64,000 bases of DNA from Aestuariibacter sp. A3R04. Lineage in GTDB: Bacteria > Pseudomonadota > Gammaproteobacteria > Enterobacterales > Alteromonadaceae. Below, one piece after another: positions 9,227-18,202 of this stretch (position 1 is its first letter; every line of letters begins with the position of its first letter). The notes under the pieces were generated by a model. That model had not been told where the DNA came from and ran no database searches. It saw only the letters and a program-made list of their open reading frames with translations. The stretch lies in the NCBI RefSeq assembly GCF_018860805.1, contig NZ_JAHKQR010000016.1, positions 310,001-374,000 of the forward strand, read 5' to 3'. The position numbers and the translations under genes were made by a program.

Positions 9227-9934
9227 ATGGCTACCTTGTTGTCTACAGGCTCAGAAAAGCGACTTTATTTACAAATTGCTGAAAAAATCGTGTTATTAAT
9301 TGGCCAAGGGGAATATCCGGTAGGCTCCCGCTTGCCGGCTGAACGCAAACTGGCAGAAAACTTTGAAGTAAGTCGCCCGACTATCCGCGAGGCGATGATC
9401 GCCCTGGAAGTCAGTGGTACGGTAGAAATCAGGCCAGGTTCCGGGGTTTACGTCATCGCGAAGGAAGCCTCCCCCGCCCTGAATGTTGACGAATCACTAC
9501 CCGGGCCCTTTGAAATTCTTGAAGCCCGATTACACTTCGAGCCAGAGGCTGCTGCACTGGCTTCTCAGCGCATTAGTCACCAGGAAATTTTTGAGCTTAG
9601 ACAACTGCAAAAAAAGATGCAGAAGTTAGAAGCAGAAGATTTATCAGCAACCCACGATCTTGATTTCCGTTTTCACGAGATGATTGCCATAGCCACGCGC
9701 AACACGAGTATTCACCAAGCTATTTCATGGCTGTGGGCGTTGCGCCGTCAGTCTCAGTTGAGTACCACGCTCGACAGGCTTATTCGCACCCGCGGTGCCA
9801 CACCTATCATGGATGACCATTTAAAAATTATAGATGCCATGCAAAACCGTGATGCACCATCGGCAAAACGGGCGATGCAACAACACATACAACGTGTTAT
9901 CAACGAGTTTTCACAGTACTCGTTAGACGAGTAA
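9227..9934 (+). CDS. GntR/FadR-subfamily transcriptional regulator (UxuR-like)
   Basis: A 235-residue DNA-binding protein. The N-terminal winged helix contains GSRLPAERKLAENFEVSRPTIREAMIALEVSGTVEIRPGSG (shown in part: LPAERKLAE, SRPTIREAMIALE), and the C-terminal all-helical FCD ligand-binding domain starts with GPFEILEARLHFEPEAAALAA-like sequence and carries metal-ligand positions in DLDFRFHEMIA. It is divergent from uxuA, which suggests control of glucuronate genes. A closely similar paralogue lies at 29117-29830; both share EARLHFE, AATRN-type and AMQQHIQ motifs. The start ATG is preceded by GAGAAG. Effector is inferred to be a hexuronate intermediate, by analogy to UxuR. Confidence 0.92.
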   Translation: MATLLSTGSEKRLYLQIAEKIVLLIGQGEYPVGSRLPAERKLAENFEVSRPTIREAMIALEVSGTVEIRPGSGVYVIAKEASPALNVDESLPGPFEILEARLHFEPEAAALASQRISHQEIFELRQLQKKMQKLEAEDLSATHDLDFRFHEMIAIATRNTSIHQAISWLWALRRQSQLSTTLDRLIRTRGATPIMDDHLKIIDAMQNRDAPSAKRAMQQHIQRVINEFSQYSLDE

Positions 9935-9955
9935 GCGCCAACTTACCCCGTAGTT

Positions 9956-12037
9956 TTATTCTGTAGCCATGTTGTCATTGGTCTGGCGAACGTTTGCAGT
10001 ACGCATCATTTTTGCGGTTCGCTGGAACGTCATGTTCAGACGCTGGAACGTTCCTTCCAATAACAGTACGTTTTCGGTTGGCCCTGCGTGTTCTGACAGC
10101 GCAGTGACAATGTCGTCACATACACGCTGAAACAATACAGGTGACTCCCCACGGGCGGCGCGAATATACGACCGTGAAAGGGCATATTGCCATTGTTGCA
10201 AAAGGTGTTCAGTTTGCCCCGGAGCAATGGTATTCATTGCCCGCTGTACCCGTCCTACCATATGACCGAGGTTCAGACCCGTTAGCGCAAGATCGGTGAC
10301 CACCCGCCCCTGCTGTGCCATCCCCTGCTCTTTGCGGGTGAGACGCAATAGCCTGTCGCACATTCGCGCGTTAAACCAATCTTCACTGTGACCCGGACTG
10401 CCCACGACGGCAAGGTCGCGGGTGGTGGCTTTAAGCAAACGCCGTTGCATGCGTGCACTACCCGGCCCGGCGAACAGTTTAAACACCCAGTACAGAATAA
10501 TTACCCCGGTCATAATGGCAAAGGCGTTACTGGCGGTATAACTGACGTTGAGGGGGAGTTGCATATTATTGGCGGGTTGTACCAAGAGCACAAACGGGAT
10601 ACAAAACCCCAACCCATAGGGCAAAAACGCCCGCTGCGAAAGGGCCATCAGGCCAAGAAATAGCGGCCCGGCTAAGATCATCACCAACAGGACAAAATCG
10701 CCGCTGCTTTGGGCGATGAGGTTAAGTGCGTAGAAGATGGCAACCGGGACAGCAATGGCGGCGCCAATGAGTACTCCCCGCAACGATGAGCGTATAATGG
10801 CAGGAGGAAGACGAGCAAACATAATGGAAAAAATCACTGGTAGGATCATCAGCAATATGGCGGCAGGCGACCCGGTTCCCACCCAAATCATCGCGCCCAG
10901 TGAGAATACCAATGCCGTGCGAAAGCCAGTGTTTATCGCCACCAGCGGATCCCGGTATGGCTTCAGAGACGGCGCGTTTAAGTGGGAATCTTCGCCCCGT
11001 GACAACGCTCGAAAAGCCCGCAACACAATAACCAAATCAGCAACCAACCCCTGAGCAGTTTTGCACAACCGGTACTCAAGTGGGCTCAAACCTTCAGTGT
11101 CAAACAGCTTTCGCCATTGTCGACGTTGTTTTTGTGCGATGTTGTAGCACACATCAAAATCTGTGGCACTGCCAATCAGCTCAACGTCCTGTTTTAGTTT
11201 TTTCAGTAACGCCGCCATGTTTTCAGACAACAAATCAGGGTTGTTGCGCTGTAATCGGCCAAATATTTGCACTACTGCCACTAACGAGAGAATTTTATTG
11301 CAGATCACCGTTGCCGCGCGAGATTGGCCGGGCCCCTTGGGACCTTCAAACACCACAGCGCTGGAATCGTCATTCAAGGTGATAAGGGTTTCCAAGGTGG
11401 AATCAATATTTGTGTGACGTTGATCATGGGAGCCAAAAGCAGACAACTCCACCGACAGATAGGTCATGGTTTGGTTGATGGCTACCCTGGCCTGATCGAT
11501 AAGCGCGGTTTCCACCCGGCGTGGCCAGAACATCAGTGATACCAACATAGCACACACCGCCCCCACAATAATTTCACTTACTCGCGCCTGGGCAATGAGA
11601 AAGATGGTTTCGCTGGTTACTGTGGCCGGTGTCGCCATGCTAAGTAAGATAATAATGCAGGGTGTAACACCGGCCATGGCAAAAAAGTAGATAAAATTAA
11701 CCCGCCGGACTAAAGAGGAAAACCCCGCGTTCAACCACAACCAGCAGGCCAGACAAAACAAGGCTATTTCGGCATAGGCGTGAAAGTGATACAACACCAG
11801 TAATGCAAAAGCACCTCCCACCAGGGTACCGGTTATCTGACTGGCGGTTTTTTCCAGCACCATTCCCGTTTCCGGCCGCACTTGCAAAAACACCGCCGAC
11901 ACCAATGCCCAGTAAGGTCTGTCGAGTCCCATCCACATCGACACGTACAGCGCCATCGCCATAGCAATAACGCCCTTGAAGGCAAAAATCAGGGTGTGTT
12001 TTGGTGGGAACAAATACAAAGACAACACGGGCGGCAC
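9956..12037 (-). CDS. FUSC-family aromatic acid efflux protein (AaeB-like)
   Basis: A 693-residue inner-membrane protein with the two-block layout of the fusaric-acid-resistance/AaeB family: a first hydrophobic block (about residues 15-170, including MGLDRPYWALVSAVFLQVRPETG) and a second block (about 370-510), each followed by a soluble helical region. The GTG start at 12037 has AGGA 8 bases upstream and lies 4 bases after the stop codon of the HlyD gene. Order DUF1656, HlyD, FUSC is that of aaeX-aaeA-aaeB, which exports p-hydroxybenzoate and other aromatic acids in E. coli. The actual substrate here is unknown. The gene ends convergently with the GntR gene, 21 bases apart. Confidence 0.88.
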   Translation of the reverse strand: MPPVLSLYLFPPKHTLIFAFKGVIAMAMALYVSMWMGLDRPYWALVSAVFLQVRPETGMVLEKTASQITGTLVGGAFALLVLYHFHAYAEIALFCLACWLWLNAGFSSLVRRVNFIYFFAMAGVTPCIIILLSMATPATVTSETIFLIAQARVSEIIVGAVCAMLVSLMFWPRRVETALIDQARVAINQTMTYLSVELSAFGSHDQRHTNIDSTLETLITLNDDSSAVVFEGPKGPGQSRAATVICNKILSLVAVVQIFGRLQRNNPDLLSENMAALLKKLKQDVELIGSATDFDVCYNIAQKQRRQWRKLFDTEGLSPLEYRLCKTAQGLVADLVIVLRAFRALSRGEDSHLNAPSLKPYRDPLVAINTGFRTALVFSLGAMIWVGTGSPAAILLMILPVIFSIMFARLPPAIIRSSLRGVLIGAAIAVPVAIFYALNLIAQSSGDFVLLVMILAGPLFLGLMALSQRAFLPYGLGFCIPFVLLVQPANNMQLPLNVSYTASNAFAIMTGVIILYWVFKLFAGPGSARMQRRLLKATTRDLAVVGSPGHSEDWFNARMCDRLLRLTRKEQGMAQQGRVVTDLALTGLNLGHMVGRVQRAMNTIAPGQTEHLLQQWQYALSRSYIRAARGESPVLFQRVCDDIVTALSEHAGPTENVLLLEGTFQRLNMTFQRTAKMMRTANVRQTNDNMATE

Positions 12038-12041
12038 AGGG

Positions 12042-12908
12042 TTAGTCCTGTTTTGTTTGCAGGCGAATGGAGGCTGTCATACCCGCCACTAGCCGGGTGT
12101 TTTGTGGATTATCTGTGATGGCTATGTCTACAGGTACCCGCTGCGCCAGACGTACCCAGTTAAACGTTTGTTGAACCTGCGGCAACAGCTGGCTGTTTGT
12201 CGCTGTATTGCTGTCGGCAATGGCATTGCCAATGCTGATCACTTTGCCCTTCAGCGGTTCGCCCCCGCTCATGAGGGTAATGGTTGCCCGTTGCCCTTCT
12301 TCTATAAGTGCCAGTTTGGTTTCTTCAAAATAGCCGGTAACGTACATGGAGTTATCGGCCACCACTGACAGCACAGGCGTGCCCTGGCTAACGAAATTTC
12401 CCTCCCGCAACAACATGTTCACCACCACGCCATCTACCGGCGATCGCACAGTCGCGCGTTTTACATCAATACGAGCACTTTCCAGTTTCGCTTCTGCCAG
12501 CGCTAACGCCGCTTTTGCCATACTGGCCTTAATGCGGCTGGCTTCGAGTTCTTCATCGCTGATCGTGTTGCGTTCTCTTAACCCCTGACGCCGGCTGAGC
12601 TCATGCTCGGCCAGTTCGAGGGCAAGAGACTGGGTTTCAACGCTGGCTGCCAGCTCATCCACCACCGCCTGATAGCGCTTGGTGTCTACCTGAAACACCA
12701 CATCGCCCTTTTTCACATGCTGTTTGTCTTTTACGGCCAGCGTAGTCACCCAGCCGGAAACATCGGGCGCAAGTGTAATAATATCGGCCTGGATCCGGCC
12801 ATCCCTGGTCCACGGAGAATACAAATAGTGACTCCATACCCATCGGCCGGCCCCAATTGCAAGCACCAGAATAAGCAGGGTTGCCCCCACTTGCAGAAAT
12901 TTGTTCAT
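12042..12908 (-). CDS. HlyD-family membrane fusion protein (AaeA-like)
   Basis: A 288-residue periplasmic adaptor anchored by an N-terminal membrane segment (residues 6-27). The split lipoyl halves are seen in ITLAPDVSGWVTTLAVKD and RATVRSPVDGVVVNML, with a helical hairpin between them (about 75-145) and a beta-barrel after them. It would link the FUSC protein encoded next to an outer-membrane factor. It lies 7 bases after the DUF1656 gene and 4 bases before the FUSC gene, so the three are one operon. Confidence 0.9.
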   Translation of the reverse strand: MNKFLQVGATLLILVLAIGAGRWVWSHYLYSPWTRDGRIQADIITLAPDVSGWVTTLAVKDKQHVKKGDVVFQVDTKRYQAVVDELAASVETQSLALELAEHELSRRQGLRERNTISDEELEASRIKASMAKAALALAEAKLESARIDVKRATVRSPVDGVVVNMLLREGNFVSQGTPVLSVVADNSMYVTGYFEETKLALIEEGQRATITLMSGGEPLKGKVISIGNAIADSNTATNSQLLPQVQQTFNWVRLAQRVPVDIAITDNPQNTRLVAGMTASIRLQTKQD

Positions 12909-12915
12909 GGCCAGG

Positions 12916-13116
12916 CTACCCCGCTAACAACCACACTGTGCCAGCGAGATAACACACAAAAAGCGCCACCTCAAACCACGTGGCTTTCCAGAGTTTCTGG
13001 TACACACCGGTGGCATACATGAGGTAGCGGGTAGCCAGCGACAAAAGAAAAGCCAGGGGGATGATCACCACCATTGGACTGAACAACATGCCGCCTAATG
13101 TTAATTCGCTTAGCAC
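12916..13116 (-). CDS. DUF1656 small membrane protein (AaeX-like)
   Basis: A 66-residue protein with two predicted membrane helices (about residues 12-30 and 46-64). Its N-terminus, MLSELTLGGMLFSP, matches the E-L-...-G-...-P pattern of DUF1656 proteins that begin AaeXAB-type operons. The start is GTG at 13116; the upstream GAGACG is only a weak ribosome site. It is immediately upstream of the HlyD and FUSC genes. A role as a small efflux subunit is inferred from context. Confidence 0.8.
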   Translation of the reverse strand: MLSELTLGGMLFSPMVVIIPLAFLLSLATRYLMYATGVYQKLWKATWFEVALFVCYLAGTVWLLAG

Positions 13117-13193
13117 AAACGCGTCTCAAATCGTTATTCTTGACATTAATTCGTGTGTTAAGCAATGAAAAGATCATTTTTTATAGCACTTTA

Positions 13194-13898
13194 TCAGAAC
13201 CTGTAGGTTACAGATGCCGTTGCCACCGACTCAAAGGCAGCATCGTTGTCATAACCGTCTTTCTCAGGATCAAAGTCACTGGTACCCACGCCCAATGTGA
13301 AGTCTGTTTGGTTACTGTAATTATAAATAACCCCAACAGAAGCGCCTTTGGCGTTGTCCTGGGCGAAGTCTTTTAACTCTCGGTAATGGGCATTGGCAAA
13401 CAAAGACACCTGCTCGTGTACCCGCCAAATGGTGCCGGCCGACAACTGCACTTCACTGCGGTTGTCCCGCTCGTCTTCGTTCCAGAATAAATAGTGGCCG
13501 GAAAAGGTGAACGCCAGATTTTGCGACATCACGTACTTACCGGTCACCCCGCCACCGAGGGCGTAGCTGTCGCCAAATTCAGCTGAATCGTACATCCCCA
13601 ATAAACCGCCATCTACGGTAATTTCCAGGCCGGTATCGTTGTATGCCCGGGGCATGAGGTTGTAACGCAAACCACCGGCACCCAATGTTAGATTATCCGT
13701 CAGGCCGTAGGCCGCATTCAGCATAACGCCGGTATTATTGTCACCATTGGTTTTTCCATACGCCACGCCGCCGCTTAACAAGATTTCATTGTCCTGGAGT
13801 GTGAGCGAACGGGTAACAGGGTTAGCGACACTGAGATCATTTGCCTGAGCCAGTGTTGCCGCTAAAGATAGAGCCAGAAAAGTTAGTGAGCGTTTCAT
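13194..13898 (-). CDS. outer-membrane beta-barrel protein
   Basis: A 234-residue protein with a clear signal peptide (MKRSLTFLALSLAATLAQA) and alternating amphipathic strands that end in SVTYRF with terminal Phe, so it is an exported small porin-like barrel of about 12 strands. I do not recognise a precise family. It is 77 bases upstream of the DUF1656-HlyD-FUSC operon on the same strand and might be cotranscribed, but a link to efflux is not demonstrated. AAGGA precedes the ATG. Its promoter region contains the tandem repeat at 13953-13968 that is also found upstream of the serine hydrolase at 57938-59092, suggesting control by an OmpR-type regulator. Confidence 0.75.
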   Translation of the reverse strand: MKRSLTFLALSLAATLAQANDLSVANPVTRSLTLQDNEILLSGGVAYGKTNGDNNTGVMLNAAYGLTDNLTLGAGGLRYNLMPRAYNDTGLEITVDGGLLGMYDSAEFGDSYALGGGVTGKYVMSQNLAFTFSGHYLFWNEDERDNRSEVQLSAGTIWRVHEQVSLFANAHYRELKDFAQDNAKGASVGVIYNYSNQTDFTLGVGTSDFDPEKDGYDNDAAFESVATASVTYRF

Positions 13899-13952
13899 GT
13901 TTCATTCCTTGTAATGAAGTGTTGAGAACGACGCTATTCTGACTTTTTGAAA

Positions 13953-13968
13953 GTGAACGAAAGGTGAA
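13953..13968. promoter_or_regulatory. tandem 11-bp repeat GTGAACGAAAGGTGAA, candidate response-regulator site
   Basis: Two GTGAA units at 13953 and 13964 are exactly one helical turn apart, 55 bases upstream of the barrel gene. The 16-mer matches 59193-59208 at 15 of 16 positions. Head-to-tail half-sites at 11-bp period are typical of OmpR/PhoB/PmrA-type regulators (established knowledge). Confidence 0.5.
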
Positions 13969-14013
13969 GGTAAACTGAATAGTAACGACCGTTGTTACAA
14001 CCTGAAACACACT

Positions 14014-14042
14014 GTGTAAACCTTGCTCAGCAGGGTTTACAC
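14014..14042 (-). terminator. hairpin after the Clp/FtsH fusion gene
   Basis: GTGTAAACC (14014-14022) and GGTTTACAC (14034-14042) form a 9-bp perfect stem with an 11-base loop, 11 bases past the protease gene's stop codon. The minus-strand sequence after it (AGTGTGTTTCAGG) has only a short T-run, so terminator strength is uncertain. Confidence 0.45.
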
Positions 14043-14053
14043 TATGAAAGTGG

Positions 14054-16843
14054 TCAGTCGTGGAGCAATGCCATAAACTGCGCTTCGGACAACACTTCTT
14101 TATCCAGCAATGCCTGTGCAACGGCTTCAATTTTTGACCAGTGCTGCTTCACCAATGCCTCAGTTTTGACGGTGGCGTCATCTATCCATTGCTTAATGAG
14201 TTTTTCCGTGTGCTGTTTGAAATAGGTTTCACCGGCCATGTCTTTTAATGCGGTCACGTCCATATTGTAGCTGTCGGCGTGCATACCGTATTTGCCAATG
14301 GCCGACCAGGCCGACCACATGGCACTTTTCAAATCACTACTGGCGCCGGTATCCAGCCCTTCCTCGCCAAACTGCGCCACTTGTGCTGCCCTGCCCGCCA
14401 ATGCCACACAAGTGCGGAAAAACCAGAACGCCTTGGTGTAGTCGATGTTCTGATCATTGGCGTAAGCCACCATACCCAGCGCTTGCTCCCTTGGCACTAC
14501 ACTAATTTGTTCTATTACCCGTTCCGGCATGAGTATTTTAGAAATAACCGCATGGCCCGCTTCGTGATAAGCCGTTTCTGCCAGAGTTTTCTCGCAATTA
14601 TCCAGTGAGCGTTTCGCGCCGTATTTAAGAATGTTTATTTCTTCTGTCAGCATGGCCTGGGAAATCTGCGTTGCGCCTTTACTCAGCGCTCGAAGCACAG
14701 CCTCACGGTGAATTTTTTCCAGATCGGCACCACTCATCCCAGCGGTGAGGGAAACAATAAGCTCAACATCAATATCGCCACTGTAACCGTCGTAACGGAG
14801 GAATTTTTCGATAAACCAGCGCCTTGCAGCCTTGTCTAAAAAAGGCACACGTACGTGTAAATCAAGTCGTCCCGACCGCAGCAGGGCATCGTCGAGTTTG
14901 TCCAGGCGATTAGTGGCAGCCACAATAAATACCGGCGCGCGGCTTTGTGTAAAGCCATCAATCTCCGTTAGTAGCCGGTTTATGAGCGCATCGGCTTTAG
15001 GGCCAGCTTGCCCCCGTTTCGGTAACGCGTCAATTTCATCAATAAATAAAATACAGGGGGCGTATTTTCTGACTCGGGCAAACAGCGTTTCTATAAAGTT
15101 GTCTGCCAGCAGTTCATTGCCTGAACAGGTAGCAATGGGCATGCCCGCTTCGCTGGCCAGCGCCCGGGCGAGCGTCGTTTTTCCTGTTCCCGGCGGGCCG
15201 AACAAGACCATGCCTTTCGGTGCGCTCACCCCCGCTTTGACCAATGCCTCGCCGTGACGAAGAATATTAATGGTTTCTTTTAACCTGGCTTTCACCGCAT
15301 CGTGGCCGGCTATGTCGTCAAAGCCCGTGTTTGGCATATCCAGTACAATGCCGCCGCTGCACCCGGCATCGTCGCTGTTGATCAGCAATCTGGACTCGGG
15401 GTTACTGAAAGTCACAGTAAGTGTGCCGTCATCAATTCGACACCCAGCATCAGCAAAAAACGCTTCGTTACGCACTTTTAGTGACTGAATGTGGGTTTCA
15501 CAAGACGCCTCGTTCAAAAGAGCAAGTACATCATCTGCCAGTGCCACTCTCACCTCTTTAATGATGGCACCAGGGTTCACCCGAATGAAGTCAGTTACAT
15601 GGTCAAGCACTTTGCCGGTAATGTTTGCCTTGATGTCGCGAATATCAAAAAACGGCGCAAAGGTCGTCAACAACATGCGAATGGTATTAGTGCACAACGG
15701 CAACACCCCGATTTGGCTTTTCCCGGTGAAGTGCTGTAAATCCTTTTGCAGTTGATTTTCCGCCACACACAGCAGTTCATTTACGCCAAGCGCTTTAAAC
15801 AGCACAATACTACCCTGAGATAAACGCGATAGCATTTCTGGCGGTATCGCTTTTACCTGACGATCTCGTTCAATTTTAGTTTCACTGCGCAGTTCGGTGA
15901 TCATGGCTGCGCGGGCCTGTTCGGGGCGGTTTTCTATACTGGCAAGGTAGTCGGGCTTATTGTACATTGCGCTGCCCAAGTTTGACGTAAACAGCACAAT
16001 GGTCTGACGAAAGTCCACGTCTTTTTGCGTGTACTCGTCAGTGAGCTCTCCGGCAGACAACATGCGTAATAATGAAAGCAAAACCTGTGTATGAGCTTTC
16101 TCAAACTCGTCAAACACCAGTACCGATTTAGGGTGTTTGTCGACAAAACTGGTAAGTTCTCCCGGTGCGGAATCGTCATAGGTTTTCTTTGCCCCTACCA
16201 AACCAAAACTTTCGTTAGCGTTGGTGTATTGGGTCATATCGAAGTACTTATAGTGGTATCCGTCTCCGAGGTGATGAGCAAAGCGTTCAGCCAGAAAGGT
16301 TTTTCCCGACGCCGGCGGACCAGCAAAGAAAAACAAGCCTTGGGGCCGGTTTTGCTGGGGCTGCCACACTCCCTTTACCATGCTGTCGATAAGATATTCT
16401 ACCGCCTGGTCCTGACCATACACCTCACCTAACAAGGTTTGCTTTAACTGCTCTAACCTGCTGAGCTGCTCGCGGTAGCTTGCCGATTCGTCGGGTATGC
16501 GAAACAACTGGGTGTCGTTAATCCAGTTGTCGCTGGTGGCCAAAGGCTGCAGCGTATCCAGTATTGCTGATAACTGGCTGGAGAAGGGGAGTACCGGACG
16601 AGAAACCATCTGTTCCAGGGTGTCACGACTTATTTCAGCCCGATAGTTGTCGGCCATCATTAATACATCTGCAGGCGCGGGCAATAAAATATCACAAAGC
16701 TTTTCATATATAGTTCGTGAACTGGTGTTGGCGTTTACGTGAGGCTTGAGACAAAGCAGTGCCGCAGTTAGGTGTTCTTTGTAAAGTTTAAAACAATCTT
16801 CACTAAGGGCGATGTGTTTGGCAAAAAGCAGTAGTGTTCTCAA
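14054..16843 (-). CDS. fusion AAA+ protease: ClpB-D2-like AAA module plus FtsH-like AAA and M41 peptidase
   Basis: A 929-residue protein. Residues about 135-345 match a Clp/Hsp100 D2-type AAA module (LLGEVYGQDQAVE, Walker A GPPASGKT 175-182, FGLVGAKKTY, Walker B VLVFDEFEKAH 241-251, sensor-1 TSNLGS). Residues about 505-720 match the FtsH AAA module (Walker A GPPGTGKT 549-556, Walker B CILFIDEID 597-605, arginine-finger region RSGRLD 656-661). Residues about 745-929 are an M41 metalloprotease with HEAGH (760-764) and the third zinc ligand in TGASSDLKSA (Asp 837). All ATPase and protease residues look intact. There are no membrane segments, unlike FtsH, so it should be a soluble ATP-dependent protease. 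The start is TTG at 16843 with AGGGA 8 bases upstream; the next Met is near residue 62. The N-terminal 130 residues are helical and unfamiliar. It is divergent from the 17094/18203 operon. I know of no characterised protein with this architecture. Confidence 0.87.
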   Translation of the reverse strand: MRTLLLFAKHIALSEDCFKLYKEHLTAALLCLKPHVNANTSSRTIYEKLCDILLPAPADVLMMADNYRAEISRDTLEQMVSRPVLPFSSQLSAILDTLQPLATSDNWINDTQLFRIPDESASYREQLSRLEQLKQTLLGEVYGQDQAVEYLIDSMVKGVWQPQQNRPQGLFFFAGPPASGKTFLAERFAHHLGDGYHYKYFDMTQYTNANESFGLVGAKKTYDDSAPGELTSFVDKHPKSVLVFDEFEKAHTQVLLSLLRMLSAGELTDEYTQKDVDFRQTIVLFTSNLGSAMYNKPDYLASIENRPEQARAAMITELRSETKIERDRQVKAIPPEMLSRLSQGSIVLFKALGVNELLCVAENQLQKDLQHFTGKSQIGVLPLCTNTIRMLLTTFAPFFDIRDIKANITGKVLDHVTDFIRVNPGAIIKEVRVALADDVLALLNEASCETHIQSLKVRNEAFFADAGCRIDDGTLTVTFSNPESRLLINSDDAGCSGGIVLDMPNTGFDDIAGHDAVKARLKETINILRHGEALVKAGVSAPKGMVLFGPPGTGKTTLARALASEAGMPIATCSGNELLADNFIETLFARVRKYAPCILFIDEIDALPKRGQAGPKADALINRLLTEIDGFTQSRAPVFIVAATNRLDKLDDALLRSGRLDLHVRVPFLDKAARRWFIEKFLRYDGYSGDIDVELIVSLTAGMSGADLEKIHREAVLRALSKGATQISQAMLTEEINILKYGAKRSLDNCEKTLAETAYHEAGHAVISKILMPERVIEQISVVPREQALGMVAYANDQNIDYTKAFWFFRTCVALAGRAAQVAQFGEEGLDTGASSDLKSAMWSAWSAIGKYGMHADSYNMDVTALKDMAGETYFKQHTEKLIKQWIDDATVKTEALVKQHWSKIEAVAQALLDKEVLSEAQFMALLHD

Positions 16844-17093
16844 TGTGTCAGTCCCTGAAAAAACACGGGGTATTTAGAGTGGTATAGTGACATGACACCC
16901 TGCGAAATCACAGTTTTGCCTGCACATAAACGTATTATTCCCAATAACGGAAATCGTTTTTAGCTGATTGATTCACATTGTTTTTTCACGTTTAATGACT
17001 TAAACATCTATCACTCGATACTTTCGATTGTGTCTTACCGATACTCAAAGTAGTTGATTGACGTCGTACCTGAATTTTTGAAAGGAGTCATTT

Positions 17094-18197
17094 ATGAGTT
17101 TAATGCAAGACTATTCGAGCCTTCTCACTGGTATCGCTGAACAATACGAAGACTGGTCGGTAACTGACAATTCTCCGTTAACCATCAGTCGTCAATCAGA
17201 ACACAACATGCTGCCCCTCTCTATCAGCGTTTATGGCGGCAATACCAAGGCGCATTTGTTTTTCAACTTGTATGACGATGGCCCGTTTACCGCACTAGCA
17301 CAAAAAGTCCTTCAAACTCAGGAAGAAGAAAAAATTCAGCAGGAAGACGAAGACTCCGGACTGGTGATCATTATAGACTCTGACGGTTTTGCCGTTGTAT
17401 ACGACGCCACCGAAGTGAGCCCGGAAGAATTTGCTACCCAATTCGACAGTATTACTAAAACCGCCGACCACCTGCTTATGCAAATTGTGGGCGATGCTCA
17501 CGAATCGACGAAAGATCTGTCTGACACTCCGAGTGACAAACCCAGTGCAACTTACCCAGCCACTCAGCAGCGGGCTATGGGTATTGACGATGTGGTTAAA
17601 CAGTATTTCACAGAGCTGAATTATAAGCATAAACACGATGAAGCTAACAAGCGCTTCATTTTTGGTTTTAATACCGACTCATACACGAACAGAAATAATG
17701 CTCAAAGCCTGCAAATTGTCATTGATTACTCCGACGATGACTTACTGCGTTTTGAAACCCCATGGTTATATGAGTTCGACCTGGAGAAAACTAAATATAA
17801 CCTGGTTGCCAGCGCTGTGGCCTGGTTCCAGTTTGAATACAAATTCTTGTCGATGTCGTTAGACCCTGCAGACGGTGAATTGAAGATCAGCATTGACATT
17901 CCGCGGGGCAAAGGTGTTATTCACACCTCACAAATTAAACGTATCGTGTCATTTATTCTGCAATTCAGCGAAAGCAGCTATGATGAGCTGTTCAAAACGC
18001 TGTTGACCGACAGTGCAGAAGCCCAGTCAAAACTCAACGCACTTATTGAAAAGCATAAGAACAAGGTGGCGAACCGCGATTGGCGCAAATCCATAGAAGA
18101 CAAGCTGGACAGCCTGACCGACGAACAAAAGAAGGCCATAGAAGCCATTCTGGCACAAAACGAAGAAGACAGTGGTAGTGGTAAAGGCGGGATCTAA
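17094..18197 (+). CDS. uncharacterised acidic protein with YbjN-like domain
   Basis: A 367-residue soluble, acidic protein without a signal peptide. The N-terminal part (about 1-135) and the second part (about 163-320, from DDVVKQYFTELNY to VSFILQFSESSYDELF) each look like an alpha/beta unit of the YbjN/type-III-secretion-chaperone-like fold; this is a fold-level impression, not a family match. They are joined by a low-complexity linker rich in Ser, Asp and Pro (about 136-160). The C-terminal 50 residues are a charged helix (SIEDKLDSLTDEQKKAIEAIL). AAAGGAG lies 5 bases before the ATG, a strong ribosome site. It begins a two-gene operon divergent from the Clp/FtsH fusion protease, which suggests it may be an adaptor, chaperone or substrate of that protease (inference). 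Confidence 0.7.
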   Translation: MSLMQDYSSLLTGIAEQYEDWSVTDNSPLTISRQSEHNMLPLSISVYGGNTKAHLFFNLYDDGPFTALAQKVLQTQEEEKIQQEDEDSGLVIIIDSDGFAVVYDATEVSPEEFATQFDSITKTADHLLMQIVGDAHESTKDLSDTPSDKPSATYPATQQRAMGIDDVVKQYFTELNYKHKHDEANKRFIFGFNTDSYTNRNNAQSLQIVIDYSDDDLLRFETPWLYEFDLEKTKYNLVASAVAWFQFEYKFLSMSLDPADGELKISIDIPRGKGVIHTSQIKRIVSFILQFSESSYDELFKTLLTDSAEAQSKLNALIEKHKNKVANRDWRKSIEDKLDSLTDEQKKAIEAILAQNEEDSGSGKGGI

Positions 18198-18202
18198 CAA
18201 GT

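Noticed and set aside
13837..14130. 97-codon open frame spanning the barrel gene start and the protease gene end
   Set aside because: It crosses the hairpin and the promoter region with the tandem repeat and overlaps two well-supported genes.
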